From: Agrobacterium tumefaciens
GTDB lineage: Bacteria; Pseudomonadota; Alphaproteobacteria; Rhizobiales; Rhizobiaceae
Length of the DNA: 64,000 nucleotides
NCBI RefSeq assembly: GCF_005221325.1
Contig: NZ_CP039889.1
Location: 2,058,501 to 2,122,500, forward strand
Direction of reading: 5' to 3'
In this document: in pieces, positions 1-8,652 of the stretch
How positions within the stretch are numbered: the stretch's first letter is position 1
Layout of the letters: every line of letters starts with the position of its first letter
The notes under the pieces: generated by a model
What the model was told of the DNA's origin: nothing
The model's database searches: none
What the model saw: only the letters and a program-made list of their open reading frames with translations
Position numbers and translations under genes: made by a program

Positions 1-794
1 TCAAGAGCTGGGATGATTTCATTGCCGCCGGCAAGAAGGTCATGGCTGCCAATCCCGGCACCGTCATGGCGCAGGCCGATTTCAACGGTGACAGCGAATG
101 GTTTCGCATGATCGCCAATGAGCAGGGATGCGGTTACTTTTCGACCGATGGCCAGAACATCACCATCAACAAGCCCGCCTGTGTCGCGACCCTTGAAAAG
201 GTTAAGGAGATGAAGGATGCGGGCATCATCACGGCCGCGATCTGGGATGAGAAAATCCAGGCCAATACGGCCGGCAAGGCCGCCAGCCAGATGTATGGCG
301 CCTGGTATGAAGGCACGGTTCGTTCCGGCTCTCCCGATCTTTCCGGCAAGTGGGGCGTTTATCCGATGCCGAGCCTGACGGCGGATGGTCCGCATGCGGC
401 CAATCTCGGTGGTTCGTCGCTGGCGATCAGTTCGACGTCTCAGCATAAGGAAGCCGCGTGGAAATATATCGATTACGCACTCACCACCAATGAAGGGCAG
501 GTGACGATGCTGAAATCCTTCGGCCTCGTTCCCTCACTGCTCTCAGCCATCGACGATCCTTTCGTCAAGGAAAAGCAGCCCTATTGGGGCGGGCAGGCGG
601 TGTGGACCGATATTCTCGCCACCCTGCCGAAGATCGTTCCGAGCCGCGGCACGGCGTTCCAGTCGGATGCGGATGCGATCTACAAGGCGACGCAGACCAA
701 ATATTTCGCGGGCGGATATCCCGATGCGAAAGCAGCACTCGACGATGCAGCAAAGCAGATCGAAACGGCGACGGGTTTGCCGGTTGCGGAATAA
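1..794 (+). CDS. ABC sugar-transporter solute-binding protein, 3' part
   Basis: This frame is open from base 3 and ends at a TAA at 792-794; the 5' end lies outside the window. About 263 residues of a family-1 extracellular solute-binding protein are present, with the typical C-terminal pattern of a bound-sugar lobe (a SWDDF segment near the left edge, then an AAWKYIDYAL helix). It should bind a sugar in the periplasm and hand it to the permeases that follow at 1050 and 1907. The ligand cannot be told. An intergenic repeat separates it from the first permease. Confidence 0.85.
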   Translation, partial: KSWDDFIAAGKKVMAANPGTVMAQADFNGDSEWFRMIANEQGCGYFSTDGQNITINKPACVATLEKVKEMKDAGIITAAIWDEKIQANTAGKAASQMYGAWYEGTVRSGSPDLSGKWGVYPMPSLTADGPHAANLGGSSLAISSTSQHKEAAWKYIDYALTTNEGQVTMLKSFGLVPSLLSAIDDPFVKEKQPYWGGQAVWTDILATLPKIVPSRGTAFQSDADAIYKATQTKYFAGGYPDAKAALDDAAKQIETATGLPVAE

Positions 795-827
795 GCCAGC
801 GGTTTAGGGACCGAGCGTTGCCACGGG

Positions 828-952
828 TTTCTTCTCCCCGAGGGGGAAAAGTCCGCCGCAGCGGGATGAGGGGGCGAGGGTAGCGATATTCGGTGAGCCA
901 GCCCCCCTCATCCGACCCTTCGGGCCACCTTCTCCCCCTTGGGGAGAAGAAA
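828..952. repeat. RIME1-like intergenic palindromic repeat
   Basis: The element begins with TTTCTTCTCCCC at 828-839 and ends with its exact reverse complement GGGGAGAAGAAA at 941-952. Inside are further palindromic arms (GATGAGGGGGC near 872-885 facing CCCCCTCATC near 903-912). A relative lies at 5938-6061. Such mosaic elements are common between genes in Rhizobium and Agrobacterium. Here it lies inside an operon, between a binding-protein gene and its first permease gene, so the transcript probably folds strongly at this point. Confidence 0.8.
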
Positions 953-1049
953 TAGGCCGCACCGCCTTGCAATGGTCTCGCCCTCAAACTGGGGCAGGCC
1001 TCCAAGCTTTTCCATTTATCCGGCCATCATCCGGCATATGGAGGTCGTC

Positions 1050-1910
1050 ATGCCGTCCAGGAACAGGATCGCTTATGCGTTCCTCGCGCCCTATCTCCTG
1101 ATTTTCGCCACCTTCTGGGTTTGGCCGATCATCAGCTCGTTCATGCTGTCGTTCCAGAACACGCGCATCAACCCGTGGCGGTTCGCGCCCTCGATGAACT
1201 GGGGGCGGCTGGTTTCCGATCCGGCCTTTTATAATGCGCTTTATAATACGCTGATCATTCTGGTCATTCAGGTGCCCGTGATGATCGCGCTCGCCACCGT
1301 CATGGCGGTGCTGTTGAATTCGCCGCTCCTGAAGGCGCGGCCGCTTTATCGTTTTGCCTTTTTTGCGCCTGTCGTCGTTGGCGAGGTCGCCTATGCGGCG
1401 GTGTTCCGGCTGATGTTCAGCGCCGATTTCGGCATCATCAACAAGCTCATCACCTCCGTCGGCCTTTCGCCCATCTCGTGGTTCGACAATGCCAATGCGG
1501 CCATGGCGCTTGTCATCATCGCCGTGACATGGCGCTGGGCGGGGTATAACGCCATCATCATCCTCGCCGGTCTGCAATCCATTCCGGGTGACGTTTATGA
1601 GGCGGCGACGCTGGACAAGGTGAGCAAGCGTCAGCAGTTCTTTTACATCACCCTGCCGATGCTCAAGCCCATCATCCTCTTTTGCGTCGTTCTGTCGGTC
1701 ATCGGCACCATGCAGCTGTTTGCCGAACCCTTCCTCATCACCAACAGGGGCGGGCCGGGCGGCGGCACGGAGACGCTGGGGCTGTTCCTTTACCGGCAGG
1801 GCTTCACCTCGCTCAATTTCGGTTACGCCTCTGCCATCGCCTACACCATGGCGGCGCTCGCCATCGCCATTTCGCTGCTTAATCTCTGGGTCGGGAGGGA
1901 GCCGAAATGA
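1050..1910 (+). CDS. ABC sugar transporter permease (MalF/UgpA type)
   Basis: A 286-residue inner-membrane protein of the CUT1 sugar permease family with about six predicted membrane segments. The cytoplasmic EAA loop that docks the ATPase is visible around residues 184-207 (YEAATLDKVSKRQQFF, then TLPMLKP); DKV replaces the usual DGA. I chose the ATG at 1050 because GGAGG at 1040-1044 is five bases upstream; an in-frame ATG at 1038 has no such site. The stop overlaps the next gene by ATGA, so translation is coupled. Confidence 0.88.
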   Translation: MPSRNRIAYAFLAPYLLIFATFWVWPIISSFMLSFQNTRINPWRFAPSMNWGRLVSDPAFYNALYNTLIILVIQVPVMIALATVMAVLLNSPLLKARPLYRFAFFAPVVVGEVAYAAVFRLMFSADFGIINKLITSVGLSPISWFDNANAAMALVIIAVTWRWAGYNAIIILAGLQSIPGDVYEAATLDKVSKRQQFFYITLPMLKPIILFCVVLSVIGTMQLFAEPFLITNRGGPGGGTETLGLFLYRQGFTSLNFGYASAIAYTMAALAIAISLLNLWVGREPK

Positions 1911-2743
1911 GATCGAAATCGAGATCGCTTTTCTGGCAGAAGATCGCACTGCATGCGGCGCTGACGCCGCTTGCCATCATCTGGCTGTTTCCGCTGTGGA
2001 TGATGTTCGTGTTCTCGACCATGCCGGATTACGGGATTTTCAGCCCGGACATTGTTCTGGTGCCGTCCACCAATTTCGTCGAGAATTTCAACAACCTGCA
2101 GGCGGATACGAATTTCCTCAGGGCCATGTTCATCTCGATCACCGTCGCCGTCATCTACACGGTTCTTTCGGTGTTTCTGACGTCGATGGCCGGCTGGGCG
2201 CTGGCGCGTTACCGTTTTGCCGGACGCGGGGTGGTGATCGCCATCATTCTCGGCACCATCACTTTGCCGTTTGCGGTTGTCGTCATTCCGCAATTCATCA
2301 TGGTGGCGCGGGAATTCAAGCTCGCCAACACATGGGTGGCGCTGATCGTGCCGCCGCTCTTCAATTCGCTCGGCGTGCTGTTCATGCGGCAATCCTTCTC
2401 GATGATGCCGACCGAGCTTTTCGATGCGGCACGGGTGGAGGGCGTCAAGGAATGGCAGATCTTCCTGCGCATCGCCCTGCCATTGGCGCGACCCACCATG
2501 GCGGCGCTGTCGATCATTCTCTTCCTGGCCTCTTGGAACAATTACCTCTGGCCCCTTCTCATCAATTCCCGCCCAGGAATGATGACCGCACCCGTGGCGC
2601 TTGGCACCCTCATCGGGCTCACCAAAGTGTCATGGGGCGGCATCATGGCCGGGGCGGTGCTGCTCACCGCACCCATCCTCGTGGTCTTCGTGGCATTGCA
2701 GCGTCACTTCATCGCCGGCATTTCCGCCGGGGCAGTCAAGTAA
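1907..2743 (+). CDS. ABC sugar transporter permease (MalG/UgpE type)
   Basis: A 278-residue second permease of the same CUT1 importer. It has an N-terminal membrane segment (LAIIWLFPLWMMFVF), the usual MalG-type periplasmic loop and an EAA loop near residues 177-200 (FDAARVEGVKEWQIF, then ALPLARP). It starts within the stop codon of the upstream permease (ATGA) and is followed nine bases later by the ATPase gene. Together the two permeases form the membrane channel. Confidence 0.9.
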   Translation: MRSKSRSLFWQKIALHAALTPLAIIWLFPLWMMFVFSTMPDYGIFSPDIVLVPSTNFVENFNNLQADTNFLRAMFISITVAVIYTVLSVFLTSMAGWALARYRFAGRGVVIAIILGTITLPFAVVVIPQFIMVAREFKLANTWVALIVPPLFNSLGVLFMRQSFSMMPTELFDAARVEGVKEWQIFLRIALPLARPTMAALSIILFLASWNNYLWPLLINSRPGMMTAPVALGTLIGLTKVSWGGIMAGAVLLTAPILVVFVALQRHFIAGISAGAVK

Positions 2744-2752
2744 GGGGGCCGC

Positions 2753-3838
2753 ATGGCGGAACTTTCGCTCAACAACGTGGTCAAGCGTTACGGCGCGCTG
2801 GAAGTGATCCATGGCGCAAATCTGGAGGTAAAGGACGGGGAGTTCGTCGTTTTCGTCGGCCCCTCCGGCTGCGGCAAATCCACGCTTCTCAGAATGATCG
2901 CCGGGCTGGAAGATATTTCCGGTGGCGATATCGTGATTGGCGGCAGAACGGTGAGTGATGCCGACCCGGCCGATCGCGGCATTGCCATGGTGTTCCAGTC
3001 CTATGCGCTCTATCCGCATATGACGGTGGCCGAAAACCTCTCCTTTGGCCTTAGAATGAACGGCAACCCCAAGGCCGATACGCAAAAGCGGGTCAACCGC
3101 GCCGCCGAAATTCTGCAGATCAACGAATTGATGCAGCGCCGGCCGAAGCAGCTTTCCGGCGGCCAGCGCCAGCGTGTCGCCATCGGCCGCGCCATCGTGC
3201 GCGAACCGCAGGTGTTTCTGTTCGACGAGCCGTTGTCGAACCTCGATGCGGAACTGCGGGTGCAGATGCGCGTGGAAATATCCCGCCTGCACAAACAGCT
3301 CGGCACCACGATGATTTACGTGACCCACGACCAGACGGAAGCAATGACGCTGGCCGACAAGATCGTGGTGCTGCGGGCGGGCAATATCGAACAGATCGGC
3401 GCGCCGCTCGATCTCTATGACGATCCCGCCAACCGCTTCGTTGCCGGGTTCGTCGGTTCGCCGAAGATGAATTTTCTCGACTCTACCATCATCGGCAGTG
3501 GCGCGGAAAGCGTCACGCTCTCGCTCGATAGCGATCCCGCGGTGCGGCTGACCGTGCCCGTAAAGGACCGTTTGAACGAGGGCGCCAAAGTCTCGCTCGG
3601 CATCCGGCCGGAGCATTTTGCCGATGCGGGTGCGGGCGATGCCGATCTCACCGTGCATGTCGATGTCGCCGAGCATCTCGGCAATACCAGCTATGTCTAT
3701 GCGCGCGCTCAAGGCGGCGAGCAATTGATCATCGAGCGGCCGGAATCGCGCGATGTCGGCAATCGCGACCGGCTGACGGTCGGTCTTTCCGCCCGCAAGG
3801 CTTTCCTTTTCGACAGCAAGGGCGAACGCCTGCGCTGA
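2753..3838 (+). CDS. ABC sugar transporter ATPase (MalK/UgpC type)
   Basis: A 361-residue ATPase with Walker A GPSGCGKST near residue 36, signature LSGGQRQR near 134, Walker [13 protein letters not shown] near 154 and the switch histidine in YVTHDQTEAM near 192. The C-terminal third is the OB-like regulatory domain of MalK/UgpC proteins. It powers the importer encoded just upstream. The start at 2753 follows GGGGGCCGC, a modest ribosome site. Family assignment is firm; the sugar is unknown. Confidence 0.93.
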   Translation: MAELSLNNVVKRYGALEVIHGANLEVKDGEFVVFVGPSGCGKSTLLRMIAGLEDISGGDIVIGGRTVSDADPADRGIAMVFQSYALYPHMTVAENLSFGLRMNGNPKADTQKRVNRAAEILQINELMQRRPKQLSGGQRQRVAIGRAIVREPQVFLFDEPLSNLDAELRVQMRVEISRLHKQLGTTMIYVTHDQTEAMTLADKIVVLRAGNIEQIGAPLDLYDDPANRFVAGFVGSPKMNFLDSTIIGSGAESVTLSLDSDPAVRLTVPVKDRLNEGAKVSLGIRPEHFADAGAGDADLTVHVDVAEHLGNTSYVYARAQGGEQLIIERPESRDVGNRDRLTVGLSARKAFLFDSKGERLR

Positions 3839-3873
3839 TTTCTTCCCAAGCACCAATGTAAGACGAGGATTTC

Positions 3874-5877
3874 ATGACGACCGAACAACCGATCCGCTGG
3901 GGCATCATCGGTCCCGGCACCATCGCGAAGACTTTTGCCGATGGTATCGCCCATTCCCGCACCGGCAGGCTGGAGGCCATCGCCACCCGCAATCCGGGCA
4001 AGCCCGGCCTTGCCGAGGCCTTCGCCGGCGCGCGCATCATCAAGGGTTACGACGCGCTGCTTTCCGATCCCGATATCGATGCCGTCTATATCGCCACACC
4101 CCATACCGGCCATGCCGAATGGGCGATCAAGGCGATCCGGGCCGGCAAGAACGTGCTGGTGGAAAAACCCATCGCGCTCTCGGCCTATGATGCCGACGCC
4201 ATTTTCCACGAAGCGAAAAAGGCCGGCGTTTTCGCCGGCGAAGCCTATATGTATCGCCTGCATCCGCAGACGGCGAAGTTGCTGGAACTGGTGAAAGCCC
4301 GTGCGGTCGGTGATATCCGCATCATCCGCTCCAGTTTCGGTTTCAGCATGGGCTCATTCCGGGCCGATCACCGGCTGTTTGCCAATGAAACGGCGGGCGG
4401 GGGCATTCTCGATGTCGGCGGTTATCCGGTCTCCATGGTGCGGCTGATTGCCGGTGCAGTCGAGGACAAGCCCTTTGCCGAGCCGGAAAAGGTGGCAGGT
4501 GTGGCCCATCTCGGCCAGTCGGGGGTGGATGAATGGGCCTCGGCCGTGCTGAAATTCCCCAATGGCATCGTCGCCGAAGTCTCGTGCTCGATCATGGCGG
4601 CGCAGGACAATGTACTGCGCATCATCGGTTCGGAAGGCCGCATCGAGGTCAAGGATTTCTGGTTCGCTTCTGGCCACAAGGGCGGCACCGGCCGCATTGA
4701 CATCATCCGCGGCGACAAGGTCGAGACCATCGAAGTGCCGGAGGATCGCTGGCTCTATTCCTTCGAGGTCGATGCGGCGGGTGAGGCAATCCGCCAGGGC
4801 AGAAACGAATTCGCTGCACCCGGCATGGCCTGGGCCGACAGCCTCGGCAACCTGCGGGTCATGGATCAATGGCGCGCCTCGGTCGGCCTTGAATATAGCG
4901 TCGAAAAGGCGACATCGCGCATCGCCAATATTGCCGGTGGCAAGGTTGTGGCCGGAAGTACGGTTCCGAAGCGGCAGATACCGGGCCTTGCCAAGCCTGC
5001 CTCCGTGGTCGCGCTGGGGTTCGAATTCTTCCCCAATTTCGCCTCCGCATCCCTGACGCTGGATGCCTATTACGAGGCGGGCGGCAATCTGTTCGATACG
5101 GCCTATGTCTATGGCGCGGGAAAGACCGAAGCGATTTTCGGCGATTGGCACACCAGCCGCAACGTGCCGCGCGAGGAGATCGTGCTGATCGGCAAGGGCG
5201 CGCATTCGCCACTCTGCTACCCGGATATGATCGCCAGGCAGCTCGATCAGTCGCTGGAGCGGCTGAAGACGGATTATGTCGATGCCTATTTCATGCATCG
5301 CGACAATCTGGATGTTCCCGTCGGCGAGTTCGTCGATGCCATGGATGCCGAGGTCAAGCGCGGCCGCATTCGCGGCATTTTCGGGGGCTCCAACTGGACG
5401 CGCGAGCGCATGGATGAGGCGGCCGCCTATGCTGAGAAAAACGGCAAACAGGCCCCGGGCGCGCTTTCCAACAATTTCTCGCTTGCCGAAATGCTCGATC
5501 CGATCTGGGCGGGCTGCGTGGCGGCTTCGGATGATGAGTGGAAGGAATGGCTAAAATCCCGCCAGATCCCCAACTTTGCCTGGTCCAGCCAGGGGCGTGG
5601 TTTCTTCACCGAGCGTGCCGGGCGGGACAAGCAGGATGACGAGGAGATCGTCCGCGTCTGGTATTCCGACCGCAACTTTGTTCGTCGCGACCGGGCAATC
5701 GAGCTTGCGCAGAAACTTCGGCGCCACCCGATCCACATCGCGCTCGCTTATGTCATCGCCCAGCCCTTCCCGGTCATCCCGCTCATCGGGCCGCGCACGA
5801 TTGCGGAGCTGGAAGACAGTCTTTCGGCGCTGGATATCGCGCTGACGGCTGAGCAGGTGAAATGGCTGGAGGCGTGA
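3874..5877 (+). CDS. Fused Gfo/Idh/MocA oxidoreductase and aldo/keto reductase
   Basis: A 667-residue two-domain protein. Residues 1-340 are a Gfo/Idh/MocA oxidoreductase: nucleotide-binding WGIIGPGTIAKTF near residue 9 and the EKP motif (LVEKPIAL) near 95. Residues 360-667 are an aldo/keto reductase: Asp and Tyr in FDTAYVYG, Lys in LIGKGAH and His in YFMHRD match the family's D-Y-K-H tetrad. Both halves use NAD(P)H in known relatives, so the protein may carry out two linked redox steps on an imported sugar. It follows the ABC genes and ends at a hairpin terminator. The reading frame is continuous, so I see a true fusion. Substrate unknown. Confidence 0.85.
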   Translation: MTTEQPIRWGIIGPGTIAKTFADGIAHSRTGRLEAIATRNPGKPGLAEAFAGARIIKGYDALLSDPDIDAVYIATPHTGHAEWAIKAIRAGKNVLVEKPIALSAYDADAIFHEAKKAGVFAGEAYMYRLHPQTAKLLELVKARAVGDIRIIRSSFGFSMGSFRADHRLFANETAGGGILDVGGYPVSMVRLIAGAVEDKPFAEPEKVAGVAHLGQSGVDEWASAVLKFPNGIVAEVSCSIMAAQDNVLRIIGSEGRIEVKDFWFASGHKGGTGRIDIIRGDKVETIEVPEDRWLYSFEVDAAGEAIRQGRNEFAAPGMAWADSLGNLRVMDQWRASVGLEYSVEKATSRIANIAGGKVVAGSTVPKRQIPGLAKPASVVALGFEFFPNFASASLTLDAYYEAGGNLFDTAYVYGAGKTEAIFGDWHTSRNVPREEIVLIGKGAHSPLCYPDMIARQLDQSLERLKTDYVDAYFMHRDNLDVPVGEFVDAMDAEVKRGRIRGIFGGSNWTRERMDEAAAYAEKNGKQAPGALSNNFSLAEMLDPIWAGCVAASDDEWKEWLKSRQIPNFAWSSQGRGFFTERAGRDKQDDEEIVRVWYSDRNFVRRDRAIELAQKLRRHPIHIALAYVIAQPFPVIPLIGPRTIAELEDSLSALDIALTAEQVKWLEA

Positions 5878-5884
5878 AAGTAAT

Positions 5885-5913
5885 GAGGCGGCGTGTTTTC
5901 CGCCGCCTCGTTT
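5885..5913 (+). terminator. Rho-independent terminator after the fusion gene
   Basis: A nine-base perfect stem (GAGGCGGCG at 5885-5893, CGCCGCCTC at 5901-5909) with a seven-base loop is followed by GTTT. It lies eight bases after the stop of the fusion gene and should close the ABC operon. Confidence 0.75.
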
Positions 5914-5937
5914 GGATAGGGCAAGAAGCCGCCGCGT

Positions 5938-6061
5938 GTTTCTTCTCTCCGGTCGGGGAGAAGATGCCCGAAGGGCAGATGAGGGGGCAACGTTGCCGGA
6001 ATTCTGAGACCTCGCCCCTCATCCCGCTGCCGCGGACTTCTCCCCGGCGGGGAGAAGAAAC
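5938..6061. repeat. RIME1-like intergenic palindromic repeat, second copy
   Basis: It begins GTTTCTTCTC (5938-5947) and ends with the reverse complement GAGAAGAAAC (6052-6061); the interior has GATGAGGGGGC and GCCCCTCATC arms, as in the copy at 828-952. Together with the terminator at 5885 it fills most of the 328-base gap between the fusion gene and the M24 gene. The rest of that gap (6062-6205) presumably holds the promoter of the M24 gene, but I see no convincing boxes. Confidence 0.8.
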
Positions 6062-6205
6062 AAGCGGCACCCGCTCGCTTCAACTGGCGACCTTCCCAGC
6101 CAAGTTGTTATCTTCCACTTTCCTTCCTCTCCCGGTGACTGCTAAAGCGGAGGTTCATACAACGCGCCGCGAAACACGGCAGGCAAACGATCTACCGGAG
6201 TTCCC

Positions 6206-7438
6206 ATGGGCGATATCGACCGAAGCCGTGCGCAGCAGCTGATGCGGGAAGCCGATATCGATGCGCTGGTGCTGTTCCAGCCAGAAGCCTTCCGTTATGC
6301 GGTCGGCGCTCACGCCGGCGTGGCGACGATGTGGGGCAGGGCGGGTTCGGCGATTGCGCTGGTGCCGGCCGATGCCGGGGTGGGGCTCGCCGCCGTCGTC
6401 AGCGATCACGCCGCCCCGCTTGTCAGACGGGCCGCGCCTGATATCGATCTGCGTAGCCATCGTATCTGGATCGACATGGTCGATCTGTCCGGTGCCGAAA
6501 ATGTCGAGCAGGTGGATGACGCTTATCGCCGCAACAATTCGGGTGGGCCGAGGCCGGAGACGTTTGACCGCGCCGCCTGTTTCAACCTTCTCGCGGATCT
6601 CCTGCGGGAGCGCGGTTTATCATCGGCGCGCATCGGTGCCGATCTCGAATTCATGCCGGCCGCCGATTTTTTCGCCCTGCGTCAGGCGCTTCCCGATATC
6701 GACTGGATTGATGGTTCGGCCGTGCTGCGGCGTCTGCGCGCGGTGAAATCCGAACGCGAGATCGAACTTCTGCGACGCGCGGCGGCGGCGGCTGAGGCAG
6801 GGCTGGTCGCAATGGCGGCAGCCGTCAGGCCGGGAGCGGCGCTTGGCGGGCTTTCCGCCGCCTGGAAGGCAGGCGCACAGGCACATGCCACGACATCAGG
6901 TTTTTCGCTGAGCGGACATTGGGACTACATATCAGTTGGACCCGCCTTGTCGGATATGGCGGCCGTGGTGACGCCGGGCGCATTGATCAAAGCCGATGTC
7001 GGCACGCTGGTCGATGGTTATTCCTCGGATGGCGCAAGAACCTTCTCATGGGGGCCGGTCTCGCCCTTGGCTACAGATATCTTCAAAGCGCTGGAAACGG
7101 CTTTTGTCGCCGGGCTGGAAGCGCTTCGTCCCGGCAACAGCTTCGGCGCGGTGCATGCCGCCATGCTGGCCTCGATGCGCGGGCAAGGTTTCGGCGAATA
7201 TTATCGCGGCCATTTCGGCCATTCCGTTGGTGGCGGCGTCGGCATCGAGGAATGGCCGTTCTTTTCCCATGACAATGCGGAAATTATTCTTCCCGGCATG
7301 GTGGTCGCGCTCGAAGCGCCTTTTTATGGGGAGGGGCTGGGCGCGTTGATGATCGAGGATCAGTTCCTTGTCACATCGTCCGGCGCAGAGTGCATGAACA
7401 ACCTGCCACGCACTCTCAGGGATTTATCCGCGAACTAA
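6206..7438 (+). CDS. M24 (creatinase/prolidase) family metallopeptidase-like protein
   Basis: A 410-residue protein with an N-terminal creatinase-type domain (about 1-180) and a C-terminal pita-bread M24 domain. The expected metal ligands are visible: the two Asp in ADVGTLVDGYSSDGART, His in GHSVGGGVG, Glu in VALEAPFYG and Glu in MIEDQF. It could be an Xaa-Pro aminopeptidase, or a family member with another hydrolase or lyase activity. It lies after the sugar transporter and fusion gene but beyond a terminator and a repeat, so it may be a separate unit. It converges on kdgF with eight bases between stops. Confidence 0.8.
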   Translation: MGDIDRSRAQQLMREADIDALVLFQPEAFRYAVGAHAGVATMWGRAGSAIALVPADAGVGLAAVVSDHAAPLVRRAAPDIDLRSHRIWIDMVDLSGAENVEQVDDAYRRNNSGGPRPETFDRAACFNLLADLLRERGLSSARIGADLEFMPAADFFALRQALPDIDWIDGSAVLRRLRAVKSEREIELLRRAAAAAEAGLVAMAAAVRPGAALGGLSAAWKAGAQAHATTSGFSLSGHWDYISVGPALSDMAAVVTPGALIKADVGTLVDGYSSDGARTFSWGPVSPLATDIFKALETAFVAGLEALRPGNSFGAVHAAMLASMRGQGFGEYYRGHFGHSVGGGVGIEEWPFFSHDNAEIILPGMVVALEAPFYGEGLGALMIEDQFLVTSSGAECMNNLPRTLRDLSAN

Positions 7439-7446
7439 ACGCCGGT

Positions 7447-7764
7447 TCAGAGAAAATCGTCGCGGCGCGGGGTGAAGCAGTCGATCAGCTCGCCCTCTTC
7501 CAAACACAGGCAGCCGTGCTCGATGTGGCCGGGCACGACAAGGCTGTCGCCCTTCTGAAGGTCATAGGCCTCGCCGTCGCGGTAAAAGCGGAAGCTGCCG
7601 CTGGCGACGTAAGTGGATTGCACATGCGGATGGCTGTGCAGTTTTCCCTCGGCACCGGTCTTGAAGCGGAAGGACACGACCATCAGCTCGGGCGCTTCGG
7701 AAAGCACGGTGCGTTCGACGCCATCGTCGGGTGAAACGGTGGGAAATGTCGGAAGCTGCTGCAT
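7447..7764 (-). CDS. kdgF: KdgF, unsaturated uronate-linearising cupin
   Basis: A 105-residue single-domain cupin. KdgF turns the unsaturated monouronate from pectin or oligogalacturonide breakdown into open-chain 5-keto-4-deoxyuronate, the substrate of KduI. Metal-binding residues of the cupin are seen as His43, His45 and Gln49, with a further His near 83 (PGHIEHG). Length matches known KdgF proteins of about 110 residues. It is the last gene of a minus-strand unit udh-gntR-kdgF. The context with kduI and kduD across the divergent promoter strengthens the call. Confidence 0.87.
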   Translation of the reverse strand: MQQLPTFPTVSPDDGVERTVLSEAPELMVVSFRFKTGAEGKLHSHPHVQSTYVASGSFRFYRDGEAYDLQKGDSLVVPGHIEHGCLCLEEGELIDCFTPRRDDFL

Positions 7765-7816
7765 GTCGTTCTCCTCAGTCTTGCAATGCGGTTCAGGGCG
7801 GTTCAGCTAAGCTGTC

Positions 7817-8560
7817 TCAGCGTGGTGCACGCAACATGGCGCGGTAACGCGTCTGGCTGCTTTTCAGGTGGTTGCGCATGGCGCTTCGCGCTTCCTCCTC
7901 ATTGCCGTCCTGTATGGCGATCAGGATTGCTTCATGTTCGCCGACGAGACGGCTGAGATCATTGGGTGAAAGCACAGTTTCCGAGCCGTTTTCAGCGACA
8001 GCACGGCGGGGAATGACGGTGGGACCAAGCACCTGCAGAAATTCGCTGAAACGGGGATTGTTGGTCGCTTCGGCCACCGCGAGATGAAAGGCGAAATCGG
8101 CCTCGGCCGTCGGGCTGCCCTTGGCGGCGCTGGCGCGGAACGCGTCGAAAGCCTCGATGATCTTTTCCTCTTGCGCCGGGGAGCGGCGAATGGCGGCAAG
8201 GCCGGCGGCATCGCCTTCCACGGCGGTACGCAGTTCCAGCATTTCGATCAGTGAAGAGACGCGCGCAAGATCGACATTGTGAAACGGTCGTCGCTCCACG
8301 GGTGCCGGTTCCAGCACGAAGACGCCGGCGCCTTGACGCGGCTCGACGAGACCATCGGAGCGCAGCGAGGCGATCGCCTCGCGCACCACGGTGCGGCTCA
8401 CGCCGAATTCCTGTGTCAGCTGCGCTTCGGAGGGCAGGCGGTCGCCGGTCTTGTAACGGCCCTTGGCGATCTGGCTGCGGAGTTCCTCGGAAACCTTCAC
8501 CACAAGCGTTTTGGCTTGCGGAGCTGCCGGTTCGGAGGTTGTCGCTTTTGTCATCTTCAT
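7817..8560 (-). CDS. GntR-family (FadR/FCD) transcriptional regulator
   Basis: A 247-residue regulator: an N-terminal winged helix (about 20-90, with GDRLPSEAQLTQEFGVSRT and VVREAIASLRSDGLV) and a C-terminal all-helical FCD ligand domain (about 100-235) with His and Asp residues placed as in metal-binding FCD proteins. It sits between udh and kdgF, so I infer that it senses galacturonate or a breakdown product and represses the uronate genes. Candidate operators with a TTGTAYGA core lie upstream of udh/kduI, kdgD and the ABC operon at 18389. An internal ATG at 8554 is an alternative start. Confidence 0.87.
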   Translation of the reverse strand: MKMTKATTSEPAAPQAKTLVVKVSEELRSQIAKGRYKTGDRLPSEAQLTQEFGVSRTVVREAIASLRSDGLVEPRQGAGVFVLEPAPVERRPFHNVDLARVSSLIEMLELRTAVEGDAAGLAAIRRSPAQEEKIIEAFDAFRASAAKGSPTAEADFAFHLAVAEATNNPRFSEFLQVLGPTVIPRRAVAENGSETVLSPNDLSRLVGEHEAILIAIQDGNEEEARSAMRNHLKSSQTRYRAMLRAPR

Positions 8561-8652
8561 CGCCGTTCTAAAAAGTGTGCAGGATTGCGTCCGGATGTCC
8601 TCGATACGTTATTCGTGGCCCGGCTTGCAATCCCGCCATCTGCTCGGGAGGA

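Noticed and set aside
984..1949. Long minus-strand open frame opposite the first permease
   Set aside because: It is antisense to a clear CUT1 permease, has low-complexity Arg/His/Asp-rich content and no domain; it follows from GC-rich codon use.
2630..3856. 408-codon minus-strand open frame
   Set aside because: It lies opposite the MalK-type ATPase; similar shadows occur opposite the other ATPases at the same relative place, showing it is a by-product of the conserved plus-strand gene.
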